A stretch of 60,594 bases of DNA. Source: Thecamonas trahens ATCC 50062 (taxonomy: Eukaryota > Apusozoa > Apusomonadida > Apusomonadidae). The translations under genes were made by a program, and so were the position numbers. Under the pieces are notes generated by a model that worked only from the letters and a program-made list of their open reading frames with translations, was not told the DNA's origin and searched no databases. Below are positions 1-9,501 of this stretch, piece by piece. Positions within the stretch are counted from its first letter, which is position 1, and every line of letters starts with the position of its first letter. The stretch is from the NCBI RefSeq assembly GCF_000142905.1, contig NW_013657627.1:69746-130339 (forward strand). The letters run 5' to 3'.

Positions 1-136
1 CGTCAACGACGCCGGCGCCCTCCTCGCAGACCTCCACCGCTTTTGCGTCTCCGTCGACGCCGCCGCCGCAGACTGCGACCGCTGGGACGCCCTCGCCGCA
101 CGCCGCGCAGCCCGCGCCGCCCGCCATCACTCGTGA
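1..136 (+). CDS. C-terminal fragment of an unknown protein
   Basis: The reading frame starting at base 2 is open from the window edge to a TGA at 134-136 and gives 44 residues, rich in Ala, Arg and Asp and ending in RAARHHS. Third positions are nearly all G or C, as in the surrounding genes, so it reads as the tail of a real gene whose body lies outside the window. It converges on the hydrolase gene on the other strand, with only 12 bp between the stop codons. Too little remains to name a family. Confidence 0.5.
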   Translation, partial: VNDAGALLADLHRFCVSVDAAAADCDRWDALAARRAARAARHHS

Positions 137-148
137 CCTGTTGTGTTA

Positions 149-2020
149 CTACCTCCGGACATTGCTCGGCAGATCCTCAAGCGCAACCACAGGCAGTGCA
201 ATCGCTGCAGGCATCGCCTCCGATCCATAGTGCACCGCGTTGTGCGCCACATACGCCGGGCCGGTCGTGTTGACCAGCAGCCCGTTGTTGGGGTTCGCCG
301 AAAAGCGCGGATAGTTGGACGACGACACCGCGAGTCGCACCCGGTGCCCGACGTTGAACACATACGCCATCGTCCACATCTCGATCGTGATCTTGTACAC
401 CTCGCCGTCCTTCATCTTCACCGGCGTCACCTTTCCGTCCCGCCACCGCATCCGCTGCACATCGTCCGACAGCAGGATCGAGAGCCCCGTCCCCGGGTAC
501 ACGTCCGTCACCTTGACCGTAAAGTCCGTTCCCGTGCAGTTCGACGAGACAAAGAGCGTCACAGCCATTCGCCCCACCATTGCCGTCGGCTCCTTGAACG
601 GCTCAGACGTAAACACGAGCACGTCCGACCGCGACTCCACAGACTGCTGGTCCGCCGGCCCGCACGCCATAAACAGGTTGTTGCCGCCAAGCGTCGGCAC
701 AGGTTCCGCAGGGTTGTACACGTAACCCGCCACCTCTGCAGTCGTCGCCGTCGGCCTGCTCGTCTCCAGTTTGCCGCCGGCCGCGAGGTAGTACGACACG
801 TTGCTAGCCACAGGCCACGCGTCAAGCGTCGTCCAGTACCGTCCCACAACACCGTCGCTGTCAGCCCGCGCATGCTGCGCCACAGACGGCGGCGGCGGCT
901 TGAGCTTGGGATCAGGTCCAATCACATAGATCGTCACAGCCTTGAGCTCCTTGGCCGACGCCGTCGGCGACACGATCCCGGCATCCGCAAACGCGTCCAC
1001 ATCGTCGTGCCCGGCCTCCACAGACTTGAACAAGTTGACCGCCTGCTCAAACGACCAGATGTCGCCGTCGCGATCGTCCGGAAACTCAAAGTACTTTTCT
1101 GCAAAGCAGTGCCCGCGCGTGTTGAAAATGAGCCGGTCCGCCGTTTGCGTCGCCGCAGACCCGCGCTGCAGCCAGTACGTGTCGAGCATCGGCTGCGCAA
1201 AAATGTCGTACGCTGCCGCCCAGAACACGCTCGGCCACTTGATCCCCGCACGGTCCGCCGCACTATCGGGACAGATCTCCTGCCAGAACGGCGTCCACGC
1301 CTCGTGGTCCTCCATGATCTTGAGGTAGCTCGGCGCCTCCGGCCGCCACTTTTGCATGTGCGCCAGCCAGTGCTTCGTCAGCTGCCACCGCTGCGCCCCA
1401 CCCTGCCACGCAGCCACATACGGAAACGCCGTCGACCAAATCATCCACGCTGCGTCGAGCTGCTGCGGCAGTGTCGTCGAGACCAGCGTGAGAATCCCGT
1501 CCGCAGACGCTCCAGCCTCAAACACCAGTCCGTTCGACCATGGCTGACCCTTGATCCATGCCACCGTATCCTGCATGTCCGTTGCCGCCGTGTGCCACAG
1601 CGGCCAGCTCGCCCCGCCAGAACCCCCCGTTCCGCGCTCGTTCATCGCCAGCGTAGCAAAGCCAAACGGAAGAAAGAGCTGCGCCACCTCGTCCGTGCTC
1701 ACCTTGCCGTACGGCGTCCGGTCCACCACTACAGAGAACGTCCTGCCATCGCCAGCCACAATCACCTCCTCCTCCTCCTTGCCCTTGCCATCCGCATCAA
1801 ACTCTGGCAGCCAAAGCATGGCCCACAGCTGCACCCCATCCCGCATCGTGATGTTGACCTGCTTCGGCAGTGGATCCACCTCGGGCAGCTGCAGGCGCTC
1901 CTTCAACGACTTCACCGTAGCCCGCCACGGCTCTGCCATCTCTCCTCCCTCCGCCAGCACGCCTGCCACCACAACACTCACCACCATACACATACCCAGC
2001 ACCCACATCCCATGCACCAT
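149..2020 (-). CDS. Secreted S15/PepX-like serine hydrolase (CocE/NonD family)
   Basis: 623 residues from the ATG at 2020, chosen because it begins a signal peptide (hydrophobic core WVLGMCMVVSVVVAGVLA); the open frame upstream of it is Arg/Gly-rich and not protein-like. An alpha/beta hydrolase domain follows, starting at an ITMRDGVQLWAMLWLP strand, with the acylation site GASADG (family pattern GxSxxG). The C-terminal third is the jelly-roll typical of X-Pro dipeptidyl-peptidase and CocE-like enzymes: TDFTVKVTDVYPG, then NVGHRVRLAVSSSNYPRF. The family cleaves Xaa-Pro peptides or acyl esters. A secreted, food-digesting role is inference; the substrate cannot be told from sequence. It is divergent from MOCOS, with 212 bp between start codons. 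Confidence 0.75.
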   Translation of the reverse strand: MVHGMWVLGMCMVVSVVVAGVLAEGGEMAEPWRATVKSLKERLQLPEVDPLPKQVNITMRDGVQLWAMLWLPEFDADGKGKEEEEVIVAGDGRTFSVVVDRTPYGKVSTDEVAQLFLPFGFATLAMNERGTGGSGGASWPLWHTAATDMQDTVAWIKGQPWSNGLVFEAGASADGILTLVSTTLPQQLDAAWMIWSTAFPYVAAWQGGAQRWQLTKHWLAHMQKWRPEAPSYLKIMEDHEAWTPFWQEICPDSAADRAGIKWPSVFWAAAYDIFAQPMLDTYWLQRGSAATQTADRLIFNTRGHCFAEKYFEFPDDRDGDIWSFEQAVNLFKSVEAGHDDVDAFADAGIVSPTASAKELKAVTIYVIGPDPKLKPPPPSVAQHARADSDGVVGRYWTTLDAWPVASNVSYYLAAGGKLETSRPTATTAEVAGYVYNPAEPVPTLGGNNLFMACGPADQQSVESRSDVLVFTSEPFKEPTAMVGRMAVTLFVSSNCTGTDFTVKVTDVYPGTGLSILLSDDVQRMRWRDGKVTPVKMKDGEVYKITIEMWTMAYVFNVGHRVRLAVSSSNYPRFSANPNNGLLVNTTGPAYVAHNAVHYGSEAMPAAIALPVVALEDLPSNVRR

Positions 2021-2232
2021 ATCCTCTCCGCTTTCCGCTCGAGTTGGGTCTACCCCACCCCCACTCCCCCCCTGTCGCTCCCCCGCACTCCACCTGCCTT
2101 CTTTTCCCCGTGCGCGTGCGCGCCCGCCAGCAACCGCCACTCGACGTTCGGCACAATTGAAGCTCTCGACCACGTTTATGCACACCGGGCAGCCCATCAT
2201 CTCTCGTACCCATTAATCGTTACACTCCACCC

Positions 2233-4481
2233 ATGGCGGCCGACAACGACACCGGCCCGCTCCTGGGCACATACCCTCATGCGGAGGGACAAGTTTACGC
2301 AGACACGGCAGGTGCAGCGCTGTACTCGATGGAACAGGTGGAGGCGTCGGTTAAGGTCCTCACCAGCAACTCGGCCGGCTTGGGCCTGTTGGGCAATCCC
2401 CACTCGGCTGGCTCACCCTCGGCTGTTCGGACCGACGGCCTTGTCGAACGCTATCGTGAACGAGTTTTGAACGAATGGTTCGCAACGTCATCGGATCAGT
2501 ATGCTTTGATTTGGATGCCATCGGCCACGGCTGCTCTCTCATCGCTCGCTTCTTGGTTCGCATGGCAAGACGGCAGTGTCTTCGCCTACTCCTCCGACAA
2601 CCACACCTCTGTTCTCGGCATGCGCGCTCTCCTGCCTACCGATCGCCAGGTGGCTACCGTCTCGCTCGCCTCTTCAGACATCGCGCCTTGGCTCGCTGCC
2701 CGCGCGCAGACTGATGATCCGCACCCCCCTCCCTCGCTCTTGGTCTACCCGCTCAAGTCCAACTTTGACGGCGTCTACGCCGATCCGGCCTGGCGCCAGG
2801 ACGTCCCTGGCCTGGCCGTCGCGTGGGACGCCGCTGCCGCCCTCGCCACAGGCCCGGTGAACCTCTCTGCCGCCGCTGGCCGACCGCACTTTGTCGTCTT
2901 CTCCGCCTACAAGGTCATCGGCCACCCGACTGGCCTCGGCGGCCTCCTCATTCGCCGCGACGCCGCCTCCCTCCTCGCCAAGCGCTACTACGGCGGCGGC
3001 ACCGTCGCCGCTGCTCTCGCCACAGAGCCGTGGGTCCGCATCCGCTCCCGCCTCGAGGCCGCCCTGGAGGACGGAACACTGCCGTTCACCTCCATTGCGC
3101 AGCTCGGTCCGGCCATGGATGCCCTCGCCGCCGTCGGTGGCCTCGACGGCCTCGGCCGCCACATTCGCCGCCGCTCCGCCGCTCTGGACGCCGGCCTCCG
3201 CGCCCTCGTCCACCTCTCGGGTGCCCCGCTCGTCCGCCTCTACTCGCCGCCCGCCTCTACCATCATCACCCTCAACGTCCTCACCCCTCAAGGCGAATAC
3301 GTCGGCTACTCGGAAGTAGGCCGCCTCGCCGCCCTTGCTGGCATCCATCTCCGCACAGGCTGCTTCTGCAACCCGGGCCGCTGCCAAGACGCCCTCGGCC
3401 TGACCTCCGCCCAGGTCAAGGCCCACTACGCCGCCGGCCATGTCTGCTGGGACGGCAACGACATCATCGACGGCATCCCCACAGGCGCCGTCCGCCTCTC
3501 GCTCGGCGCCCACTCGACAGCCGCAGACGTCGACGCCCTCCTCCACTTTTTCCGCTCCTCCTTTGTCCACGCCTCGCCCGCTGCGGACCCAGCTACGTTC
3601 TCTGCCGCCACACATCCTACTCCTGCCCCGCGCCTCGACGCCATCCTTGTCTACCCGATCAAGTCCGCTGGCCCCATGTCCGTCACAGAGTGGGAGCTCG
3701 GCCCGCGCGGCCTGCTCTACGATCGCGAATGGCTGGTCGTCAAGACCGAGGCCGACGGCCGGATCCAGACCCTCAATCAGAAGAAGGAGCCGCGTCTCTG
3801 CCTCCTCCGCCCGCTCGTCGACCTTGCTGCTGGCTCGATCCGGCTCTCCATCCACAATGCACCCGACGCCGGTGACCTGTTTTCGCCCTCGACCACGCCA
3901 CCGACCTCGGCCCCGCGCCATCTCACGTTGTCGCCTCGCGCGCCGAACAGGTCAGCTCCGCCTCGCGCGCCCCGCCCGAAGTCTCTGCCTGGCTCTCTGC
4001 CTGGCTCGGCTACCCTGTCGAGCTAGTTCGCGCCGTCGCCGGCCGCCTCGCCGTCGATGGTGCGTCGCCTATCGGCTTTGCCAACGAGTCGCCGTTCCTC
4101 GCCGTCAATGCCGCGTCGGTCGCCGCCGTCAACGCCGCCGTCGGCCGCGAGCCGGTCGCGCCCTCGCGCTTCCGACCCAACTTTGTCTTTGACACTCCCG
4201 GCGCCCCGTGGGCCGAAGACGCCTGGCCGTCCGGCGCTGTCCTCGCCATCGGCCCACACGCCACCTTTACCGTCGTTGGCGGCTGTACCCGCTGCCGCAT
4301 GGTTTGCATCGACCAGGACTCGGCCGCTTCGTCGGCCGAGCCGCTCCTTACTCTCCACCGCATCCGCCGCATCGATGGTCGCATCCAGTTTGGCGTTCAC
4401 CTCGCCAGCCGCAACGTCGGCGTCGTCATCACCGTCGGAGACGAGCTGCGCCTCGAGCCGGAATCAGGGGCTGCCTCGTAA
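2233..4481 (+). CDS. MOCOS: Molybdenum cofactor sulfurase, interrupted by one frameshift
   Basis: The enzyme transfers sulfur from cysteine to Moco, activating xanthine dehydrogenase and aldehyde oxidase. The N-terminal aminotransferase class V half is intact: YADTAGAALY near residue 20, the PLP lysine in FSAYKVIGHPTGLGG, and the persulfide cysteine region GCFCNPGRC. The MOSC half starts at LDAILVYPIKSAGP. The frame that starts at 2233 runs to a stop at 4024-4026, but the MOSC signature continues in another frame (FANESPFLAVN, RFRPNFVF, GGCTRCRMVCIDQ) to a TAA at 4479-4481. The switch falls near the TTTT run at 3880-3883, where one extra T would join both frames. No GT..AG intron I tested keeps all the conserved-looking sequence. 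An assembly undercall is most likely; a real pseudogene is possible. Confidence 0.88.
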
Positions 4482-4521
4482 ACGCAAATAGACCGCGACC
4501 TCGCAGGGTGCGAGTGTAGCC

Positions 4522-4532
4522 AAAAAAAAAAA
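4522..4532 (-). terminator. RNA polymerase III terminator of tRNA-Leu
   Basis: A run of 11 A on the plus strand is an 11-T tract on the transcribed strand, starting 5 bp beyond the tRNA discriminator base. That is the expected pol III stop. Confidence 0.7.
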
Positions 4533-4537
4533 CACGT

Positions 4538-4617
4538 TTGGGACAGCGGGGTTCGAACCCGCGACGGTTTCCCAGATGAGCTTAAAACATCCGCCTTAAC
4601 CACTCGGCCATGCCCCA
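4538..4617 (-). tRNA. tRNA-Leu(UAA)
   Basis: An 80-nt class II tRNA including the discriminator A. The acceptor arm is TGGGGCA paired with TGTCCCA (one G-T wobble). The D arm and A box read TGGCCGAGTGGTTAAGGC. The anticodon arm is GATGT-TTTAAGC-TCATC, placing TAA at 34-36 (plus strand 4582-4584), with one T-T mismatch closing the loop. A short variable arm follows (GGGAAACC), then the T arm GCGGG-TTCGAAC-CCCGC. There is no intron. It lies between MOCOS and HYI. Confidence 0.9.
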
Positions 4618-4777
4618 TGCCAACTAATGACAGTTTTCCACAGAAACTTTTAACAGCCACAGTAGATACCGCCCGCCGGAGCCCTGCCCACCGTGCTCCT
4701 AGCACCCGCCGCCCTCTCTCTCTCTCTCGCTCCACTAGCTATACTCAACCCACTACCTCCTCGTCTCCACGCTCGCC

Positions 4778-5647
4778 ATGAAAGCAATTGCCAACCTCGG
4801 ATTCATGTTTGCCGAGCTGCCGTTCCTCGAGCGCTTTGCCGCCGCCGCTGCCGCGAACTTCACCACCGTCGAGCTTGGGTGCTCGTGGACGAGCACGAGT
4901 CCCAGCGATGTGGCCGCTGCTGCCGCCGCCGCTGGTGTCACCATCTACGCGCTCAACACGCCAAAGACCTCGCCATCAGGTCTCGAGTGGGGCACGGCTT
5001 GCGTGGCTGGCGATGAGGCGCAGCGCGAGTTTGAGGCTCAGATGGAGGAGACGCTGGCCATGGCCGCCGCCTGCTCCGCTGCTGCCATCCACCTCCTTGC
5101 CGGCTGCGGCGAGGCCGACGACGAGGCGATGGCGGCAGTGTTTGAAGCCAGGGTGGCGCAGGCGCTGGCCATGGCTTCTGCCCACGGCATCATTGTCCTC
5201 CTCGAGCCCATCACCCGCAAGGCTGCCATTCCGGGCTACTTCCTCACCTCGGTCCCGCACGCCCTCGACGTCATCGACCGGGTCCGCGCAGCCAACTCTG
5301 ACTTGCAGCTCATCGGTATCCAGTTTGACGTCTTTCACGTCTATCTTGAGGACGGCGCAGTCGGGTGGTGGCTCGACCGGGCACTCGAGCGCGCACCGGT
5401 GGTGCATCTGCAGTTGTCGGCGCCGGCCGCGCGGACCGCTCCGGTCTCGCCCGCCGTCATGGCGGCCATGGCCATTGCCCATCCGCTGCTCGACTACTCC
5501 TCGGAGCTCGACTTTGGCTGGCTCGAGAGCAAGCTGGACGAGGTTGGCTATCATGGCTTTGTCGGCCTCGAGTACAAGAAGCACCCGTCGTTTACCTCGA
5601 CCCACGACGAGGTCGCCGCCCTGCGCGACGCCGGATGGCGGTGGTGA
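4778..5647 (+). CDS. HYI: Hydroxypyruvate isomerase-like TIM-barrel protein
   Basis: 289 residues, close to animal HYI. The AP-endonuclease-2/xylose-isomerase-like barrel is complete: IANLGFMFAELPFLERF at the start, ALNTP around residue 54, HLLAGCG, and the two metal-binding/catalytic Glu strands LLEPIT (near residue 148) and GLEYKKHPS (near residue 270). The enzyme interconverts hydroxypyruvate and tartronate semialdehyde; the eukaryotic members are less well characterised, so the substrate is inferred from family. No presequence is seen, so cytosolic. Its stop lies 20 bp from the stop of the convergent cyclophilin. Confidence 0.82.
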   Translation: MKAIANLGFMFAELPFLERFAAAAAANFTTVELGCSWTSTSPSDVAAAAAAAGVTIYALNTPKTSPSGLEWGTACVAGDEAQREFEAQMEETLAMAAACSAAAIHLLAGCGEADDEAMAAVFEARVAQALAMASAHGIIVLLEPITRKAAIPGYFLTSVPHALDVIDRVRAANSDLQLIGIQFDVFHVYLEDGAVGWWLDRALERAPVVHLQLSAPAARTAPVSPAVMAAMAIAHPLLDYSSELDFGWLESKLDEVGYHGFVGLEYKKHPSFTSTHDEVAALRDAGWRW

Positions 5648-5667
5648 GCGGCGTGCGCTCCCAGCTG

Positions 5668-6168
5668 CTAAGCCTCCTCCCACGACTCGATGGGCGTGGC
5701 CCGGAGGATGGAGACCGTGTCAAGCGGACGATCCTGGGCGTCAGTCGCCACCTTGCCGATCTTCTTCACCACGCCCATGCCGCTCTTGATCCGGCCAAAG
5801 ATGGTGTGTTTGCCGTCGAGGAACCGAGCCGGTGCAAGGGTGATGAAGAACTGCGATCCGTTTGTGTTTGGCCCTGAATTGGCCATGGAGACAATGCCGG
5901 CGCCGGTGTGTTGGAGGCTCTCGTGGATCTCATCCTCAAACCTCTTGCCGTACACACTCTCACCGCCACTCCCTGTCCCTGTGGGATCACCAGACTGCGC
6001 CATAAAGCCATCAATGATGCGATGGAAAATGATGCCATCGTAGTACCCGCTACCGGCAAGTTGTGCAAAGTTGCCACACGTCCTCGCCGCCTCCTTCCAG
6101 TACAGCTCAATGTCAAAGGTGCCCATGTTGGTCTCCAACCGCACGCCAACGCACTCTCCGTTGCTCAT
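5668..6168 (-). CDS. PPIL1: PPIL1-like cyclophilin (peptidyl-prolyl isomerase)
   Basis: 166 residues from the ATG at 6168, the same length as human PPIL1; a longer start at 6204 would add 12 basic residues. The single cyclophilin domain has the family core: LETNMGTFDIELYW, FHRIIDGFMAQSGDPTG with the catalytic Arg, GIVSMANSGPNTNGSQFFIT, and the FLDGKHTIFGRI loop. In PPIL1 the protein is a stable partner of the spliceosome (SKIP/Prp45). The gap after GSGG and the absence of extensions favour PPIL1 over cytosolic CypA, though other small nuclear cyclophilins cannot be excluded. Confidence 0.85.
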   Translation of the reverse strand: MSNGECVGVRLETNMGTFDIELYWKEAARTCGNFAQLAGSGYYDGIIFHRIIDGFMAQSGDPTGTGSGGESVYGKRFEDEIHESLQHTGAGIVSMANSGPNTNGSQFFITLAPARFLDGKHTIFGRIKSGMGVVKKIGKVATDAQDRPLDTVSILRATPIESWEEA

Positions 6169-6359
6169 ACTTGCTCTGTCCCTCGACCTCGACGTCTTCC
6201 GCACAAATATCGACCTCGAGTCTGGTGTTGCCTCTTGCCCCCTTTCCTGTCCCTGCTCCCAACTGGCCGCTCGTCGACTCGACTCGGGCCACCGCCCGAC
6301 CAGAGACAGCCGTCCAACGCCGGCCGACCAGCATCAACAGCCAAAGGTCGCCCCTTGTT

Positions 6360-6391
6360 ATCACCATCATCATCATCATCATCATCATCGT
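6360..6391. repeat. Trinucleotide (ATC)n microsatellite
   Basis: About ten ATC/CAT units in tandem, upstream of the PPIL1-like gene and outside any supported coding region. Confidence 0.8.
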
Positions 6392-6424
6392 GATTGCCAT
6401 CAGCGGCTGTCACTTCACTGGCAT

Positions 6425-6920
6425 CAGTGACTGATCTGTGGCCTGCGGGGCCTGGCCTGCCGGTGGTCGATCTTGGCCGACCGCCGATGGCCGACGTATA
6501 GCCAGCCGGTAACTGATCTGTGGCCAGCCGGTCGCTGATCTGTGACTTGCCGGAGGCCTGGCCTGCCGGTGGCCGATCTATGGCCAGCCGGTAACTGATC
6601 TGTGGTCACCCGGTCGCTGATCTGTGACTCGCCCGTGGCCTAGCCTGCCGGTGGCCGACCTATGGCCTGACTGATCTGTGGCCACCCGGTCGCTGATCTG
6701 TGGCTCGCTCGTGGCCTAGCCTGCCGGTGGCCGATCTATGGCCAGCCGATAACTGATCTGTGGCCCGCCTGTGATGACCGACCTATGGCCTGACTGATCT
6801 GTGGCCACCCGGTCGCTGATCTGTGGCTCGCCCGTGGCCTAGCCTGCCGGTGGCCGATCTATGGCCCGCCTGTGATGACCGACCTATGGCCTGACCGATC
6901 TGTGACCTGCCGGTGGCTGA
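6425..6920. repeat. Higher-order minisatellite of GATCTGTGG/GATCTATGG units
   Basis: About 500 bp built of degenerate ~20-bp monomers such as CTGATCTGTGGCC and GCCGATCTATGGCC, separated by CCGGT-rich spacers. The monomers recur in blocks of roughly 110-130 bp, so the array has a higher-order structure. It fills most of the space between the PPIL1-like gene and LZTFL1. No credible gene is seen in it. Confidence 0.85.
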
Positions 6921-7107
6921 CAAGAGGCCCCCTCACCCTACCCCCCTCACTATCCCCTCACCCTGATATCAGTGTCACGGTTGCCTCGCCTCGCCTCGCC
7001 TCGCCGCTCTCTCTCCCGCAACCGCCACGCCACGCCCCACACTCCTCGCCTCCCACAAGCACTACACGCCACTCAGCAGCGCGAGGCCCAAGCATTCATC
7101 GAGCAGA

Positions 7108-8043
7108 ATGAGCAAGACAGCAGCAGGAGTGCAGGAGCATGTGGACCATGAGGTGCTGTCGTTCCTGCGTTTCGCACGGCGGAAGCGTCTGGAGAACCTT
7201 CGTGAGGTCGACGGAATCTTTGAGGACTTTATGGAGGACCATGTTAACGAAGCCACGTACACAGCAGATGAAGTCATCGCTCTCATTGGAAGCCTTCAGA
7301 GACATGTTCGGACAAATGTGGCTGCAGAGCTTCAACATGTAGCTCATGTCACTACCGTCCTTCTTCAACAGCTTCATGCTCAGGCAAGCAAGTGGTATCT
7401 CCGCCTCGCAAGCGATCTGGCTCAGCTGGACGATGCCTCGCTTCTTGCCGCTGTCGCTGCCTTTGAGTCAGACAAGCTGGCTTCGGCTTCTGCTACCTCT
7501 GCTGCCTCTGCTCAGTCGGCCTTCCTCCCGCCGCTCGAGTCCTTCTCTGACGAGTCGCTCGGCCTCCTCCGCAACGAGATCGAGATGCTCAAGGCCAAGA
7601 ACGCCGCCCTCGCTGCCGACAAGGAGTCGCTCCAGCAGAGTCTCGATGACGCTCTCCGCGGAACCGCCTCTGAGGAGGGCGCCCTTGCTGCTGCACAAAA
7701 ACTCTCTGATCAGCTGCGCGAGGAGCTGGCAGAGACAAAGCAGATGCTCGCCCGCCGCGAGGCCGCCCTGGCCCAGGCCGACGGCGCCGCGTCGCACTCT
7801 GCACCTGCCCCGTCCACCTCGGCAGACTCGGACGAGATTGCCCGCCTTCAGTCCGAGCTCCGCGAGGCCCATGCCAACATCCGCGCCAAGGATCTTGAGC
7901 TTGCTGCCGTCAACGCCGAGCTCGACGCCAAGGTCTCCAAGACCTCGCCGTTCATCTCGCTCAAGAAGATGCTGCGCAAGAAGAACGATCTCATCAAGTC
8001 CCTCCGCGCCCAACTCGAGTCCGCTTCCGGCGCCAGCTCGTGA
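7108..8043 (+). CDS. LZTFL1: Leucine zipper transcription factor-like 1 (BBSome regulator)
   Basis: 311 residues against about 299 in human. The N-terminal region matches the family closely: VLSFLRFARRKRLENLREVD, then FTADEV-like YTADEVIALIGSLQRHV, then LLQQLHAQASKWYLRLASDLAQLDD. The rest is a long coiled coil (residues ~140-300) with an Ala/Ser-rich hinge, ending in the conserved KKMLRKKNDLIKSLRAQL. LZTFL1 (BBS17) binds the BBSome and restrains its entry into cilia; the name is historical and no DNA-binding domain is visible. Its presence agrees with a flagellated organism. Intronless, with a minisatellite upstream. Confidence 0.88.
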   Translation: MSKTAAGVQEHVDHEVLSFLRFARRKRLENLREVDGIFEDFMEDHVNEATYTADEVIALIGSLQRHVRTNVAAELQHVAHVTTVLLQQLHAQASKWYLRLASDLAQLDDASLLAAVAAFESDKLASASATSAASAQSAFLPPLESFSDESLGLLRNEIEMLKAKNAALAADKESLQQSLDDALRGTASEEGALAAAQKLSDQLREELAETKQMLARREAALAQADGAASHSAPAPSTSADSDEIARLQSELREAHANIRAKDLELAAVNAELDAKVSKTSPFISLKKMLRKKNDLIKSLRAQLESASGASS

Positions 8044-8271
8044 TCCAGCTCCCCCCCCCCCTCCACCCCCCCACCCTCCACAGGCTCGTCACCACCAAAA
8101 ACGATACCCTCCATCCATCCCCCCTCCCCGCCGGGATCGATAGCGGGCCCGTAAAGTTGGGTGACCTCGCATAAAATACCTCCTGCCTGTCACCTGGCTT
8201 CCCCTCGGCCGTGGCTGACCCCTCCAGCCCCAGCCCTCACCCCACTCCCCACCGGCTACGCTGCACCCACC

Positions 8272-9495
8272 ATGGCGAGCACACCAACAAACACCATCCC
8301 CATCCCCACCTTTACAGGCAGCCGATGGGAGAACCCGGCGTCGTTCAACTTTGCCCTTCCCGGCCTCTGGTCCGCCCTCAAGGTCGCCTGGCGGTACTCA
8401 ATGCCGTCGCCTCCGGCTGACGACCAACTGTCGACCATGTTCCCGACTGCAGAGCCAGAGCTGGAACAAATTGTGCCACCGGCACATGTGCAGGCCACGT
8501 GGATCGGCCACGCCTCCACCCTCGTCCGTTTCCACGCCGGCTGGACGCTCCTTACTGATCCTGTCTTTGCGAACAGATGCTCTGCCGTCCAGTGGGCGGG
8601 GCCCAAGCGCATGCTCCCGCCGCCGCTGGCCATCGATGATCTGCCAGACATCGACCTCGTCGTCATCTCGCACAACCACTACGATCACTTGTGCAAATCA
8701 TCCGTCATCGCCCTTGCTCATCGCTTCCCACACCTCCTCTTCCTCGTCCCGTCTGGATTGGGGAACTGGTTCCGCAAGAACGGCATGACAAACGTCGTCG
8801 AGCTCGAGTGGTGGGACTCGGTCGTGCTCGAGCGGGATCATGACGGCAGCCCACGAGTCGTTGCTGAGCATCGCGGTCTCAGTCAGCGCCTCCTGGACGC
8901 ACGCTCCTCGGACAACGAGCCCATTGACGAGCTGGCCGCCCTCACTGCCCACGCCGCCGCTGCACGCACCTTTGATCCCGACAGCCCGCCGCGGCTGGCG
9001 GTCTCCGCCACCTGTGCCAAGCACTGGTCCGGCCGCTTTGTCGTCGACAAGTGCAAATCGCTCTGGTGCTCGTGGGCCATCCACGCATCGGATGGCGCAT
9101 CGTACTGGTTTGCCGGCGACACCGGGTACGACGCCCACGGCTTTCAGACCCTCGGCGCCGCCTACGGTCCCTTCACCGCCGCAGCCATCCCGGTCGGCGC
9201 ATACCACCCGCGCGACTTTCTGCAGGCCCAGCACGTCGACCCGCTCGAGGCTGTCGCCATCTCAGTCGACGTCCGCGCAGCCGCCTCATTTGCCATCCAC
9301 TGGGCCACATTCATTCTCGCTGCCGAGCCCATCGACGAGGCGCCTATCCTCATTGCTAACGAGCTCGACCGCCGCAACCTTCCGCCGCACGCCTTTGTCC
9401 CGCTCAGACATGGCGAGTCGCGCGTGTGGCCGGCGCCCGCCGCAGACAGCGACCACAGCGACGAGCTCTCGCGCGACGGCTCCTCGTCTGCCTGA
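8272..9495 (+). CDS. NAPEPLD: NAPE-hydrolysing phospholipase D (metallo-beta-lactamase fold)
   Basis: 407 residues from the ATG at 8272; the open frame continues upstream but is Pro-rich and lacks family sequence. Family blocks are complete: ATWIGHASTLVRF, LLTDPVFANRCSAVQWAGPKR, the zinc motif SHNHYDHL, the block SATCAKHWSGR, the metal Asp in FAGDTGYD, IPVGAYHPRDF, and a late His in FAIHWATF. The enzyme releases N-acylethanolamines from N-acyl-phosphatidylethanolamine. The GPKR and ISHNHYDHL blocks favour NAPE-PLD over bacterial UlaG-type relatives. Its stop codon is only 6 bp from the stop of the convergent polymerase-like gene. Confidence 0.87.
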   Translation: MASTPTNTIPIPTFTGSRWENPASFNFALPGLWSALKVAWRYSMPSPPADDQLSTMFPTAEPELEQIVPPAHVQATWIGHASTLVRFHAGWTLLTDPVFANRCSAVQWAGPKRMLPPPLAIDDLPDIDLVVISHNHYDHLCKSSVIALAHRFPHLLFLVPSGLGNWFRKNGMTNVVELEWWDSVVLERDHDGSPRVVAEHRGLSQRLLDARSSDNEPIDELAALTAHAAAARTFDPDSPPRLAVSATCAKHWSGRFVVDKCKSLWCSWAIHASDGASYWFAGDTGYDAHGFQTLGAAYGPFTAAAIPVGAYHPRDFLQAQHVDPLEAVAISVDVRAAASFAIHWATFILAAEPIDEAPILIANELDRRNLPPHAFVPLRHGESRVWPAPAADSDHSDELSRDGSSSA

Positions 9496-9501
9496 GCCGG
9501 C

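Noticed and set aside
143-2470. A 775-residue open frame on the plus strand
   Set aside because: It is antisense to the S15-like hydrolase, is almost all Arg, His and Pro, and has no family sequence; GC-rich coding DNA leaves the opposite strand open.
2674-3921. A 415-residue minus-strand frame across MOCOS
   Set aside because: Gly/Ala/Glu-rich shadow of the MOCOS coding strand without recognisable domains.
3872-3955. Possible intron explaining the MOCOS frame change
   Set aside because: GT..AG pairs at 3872/3950 and 3872/3955 give the wrong frame; 3879/3955 gives the right frame but deletes sequence that reads as good protein in the new frame. A one-base indel is simpler.
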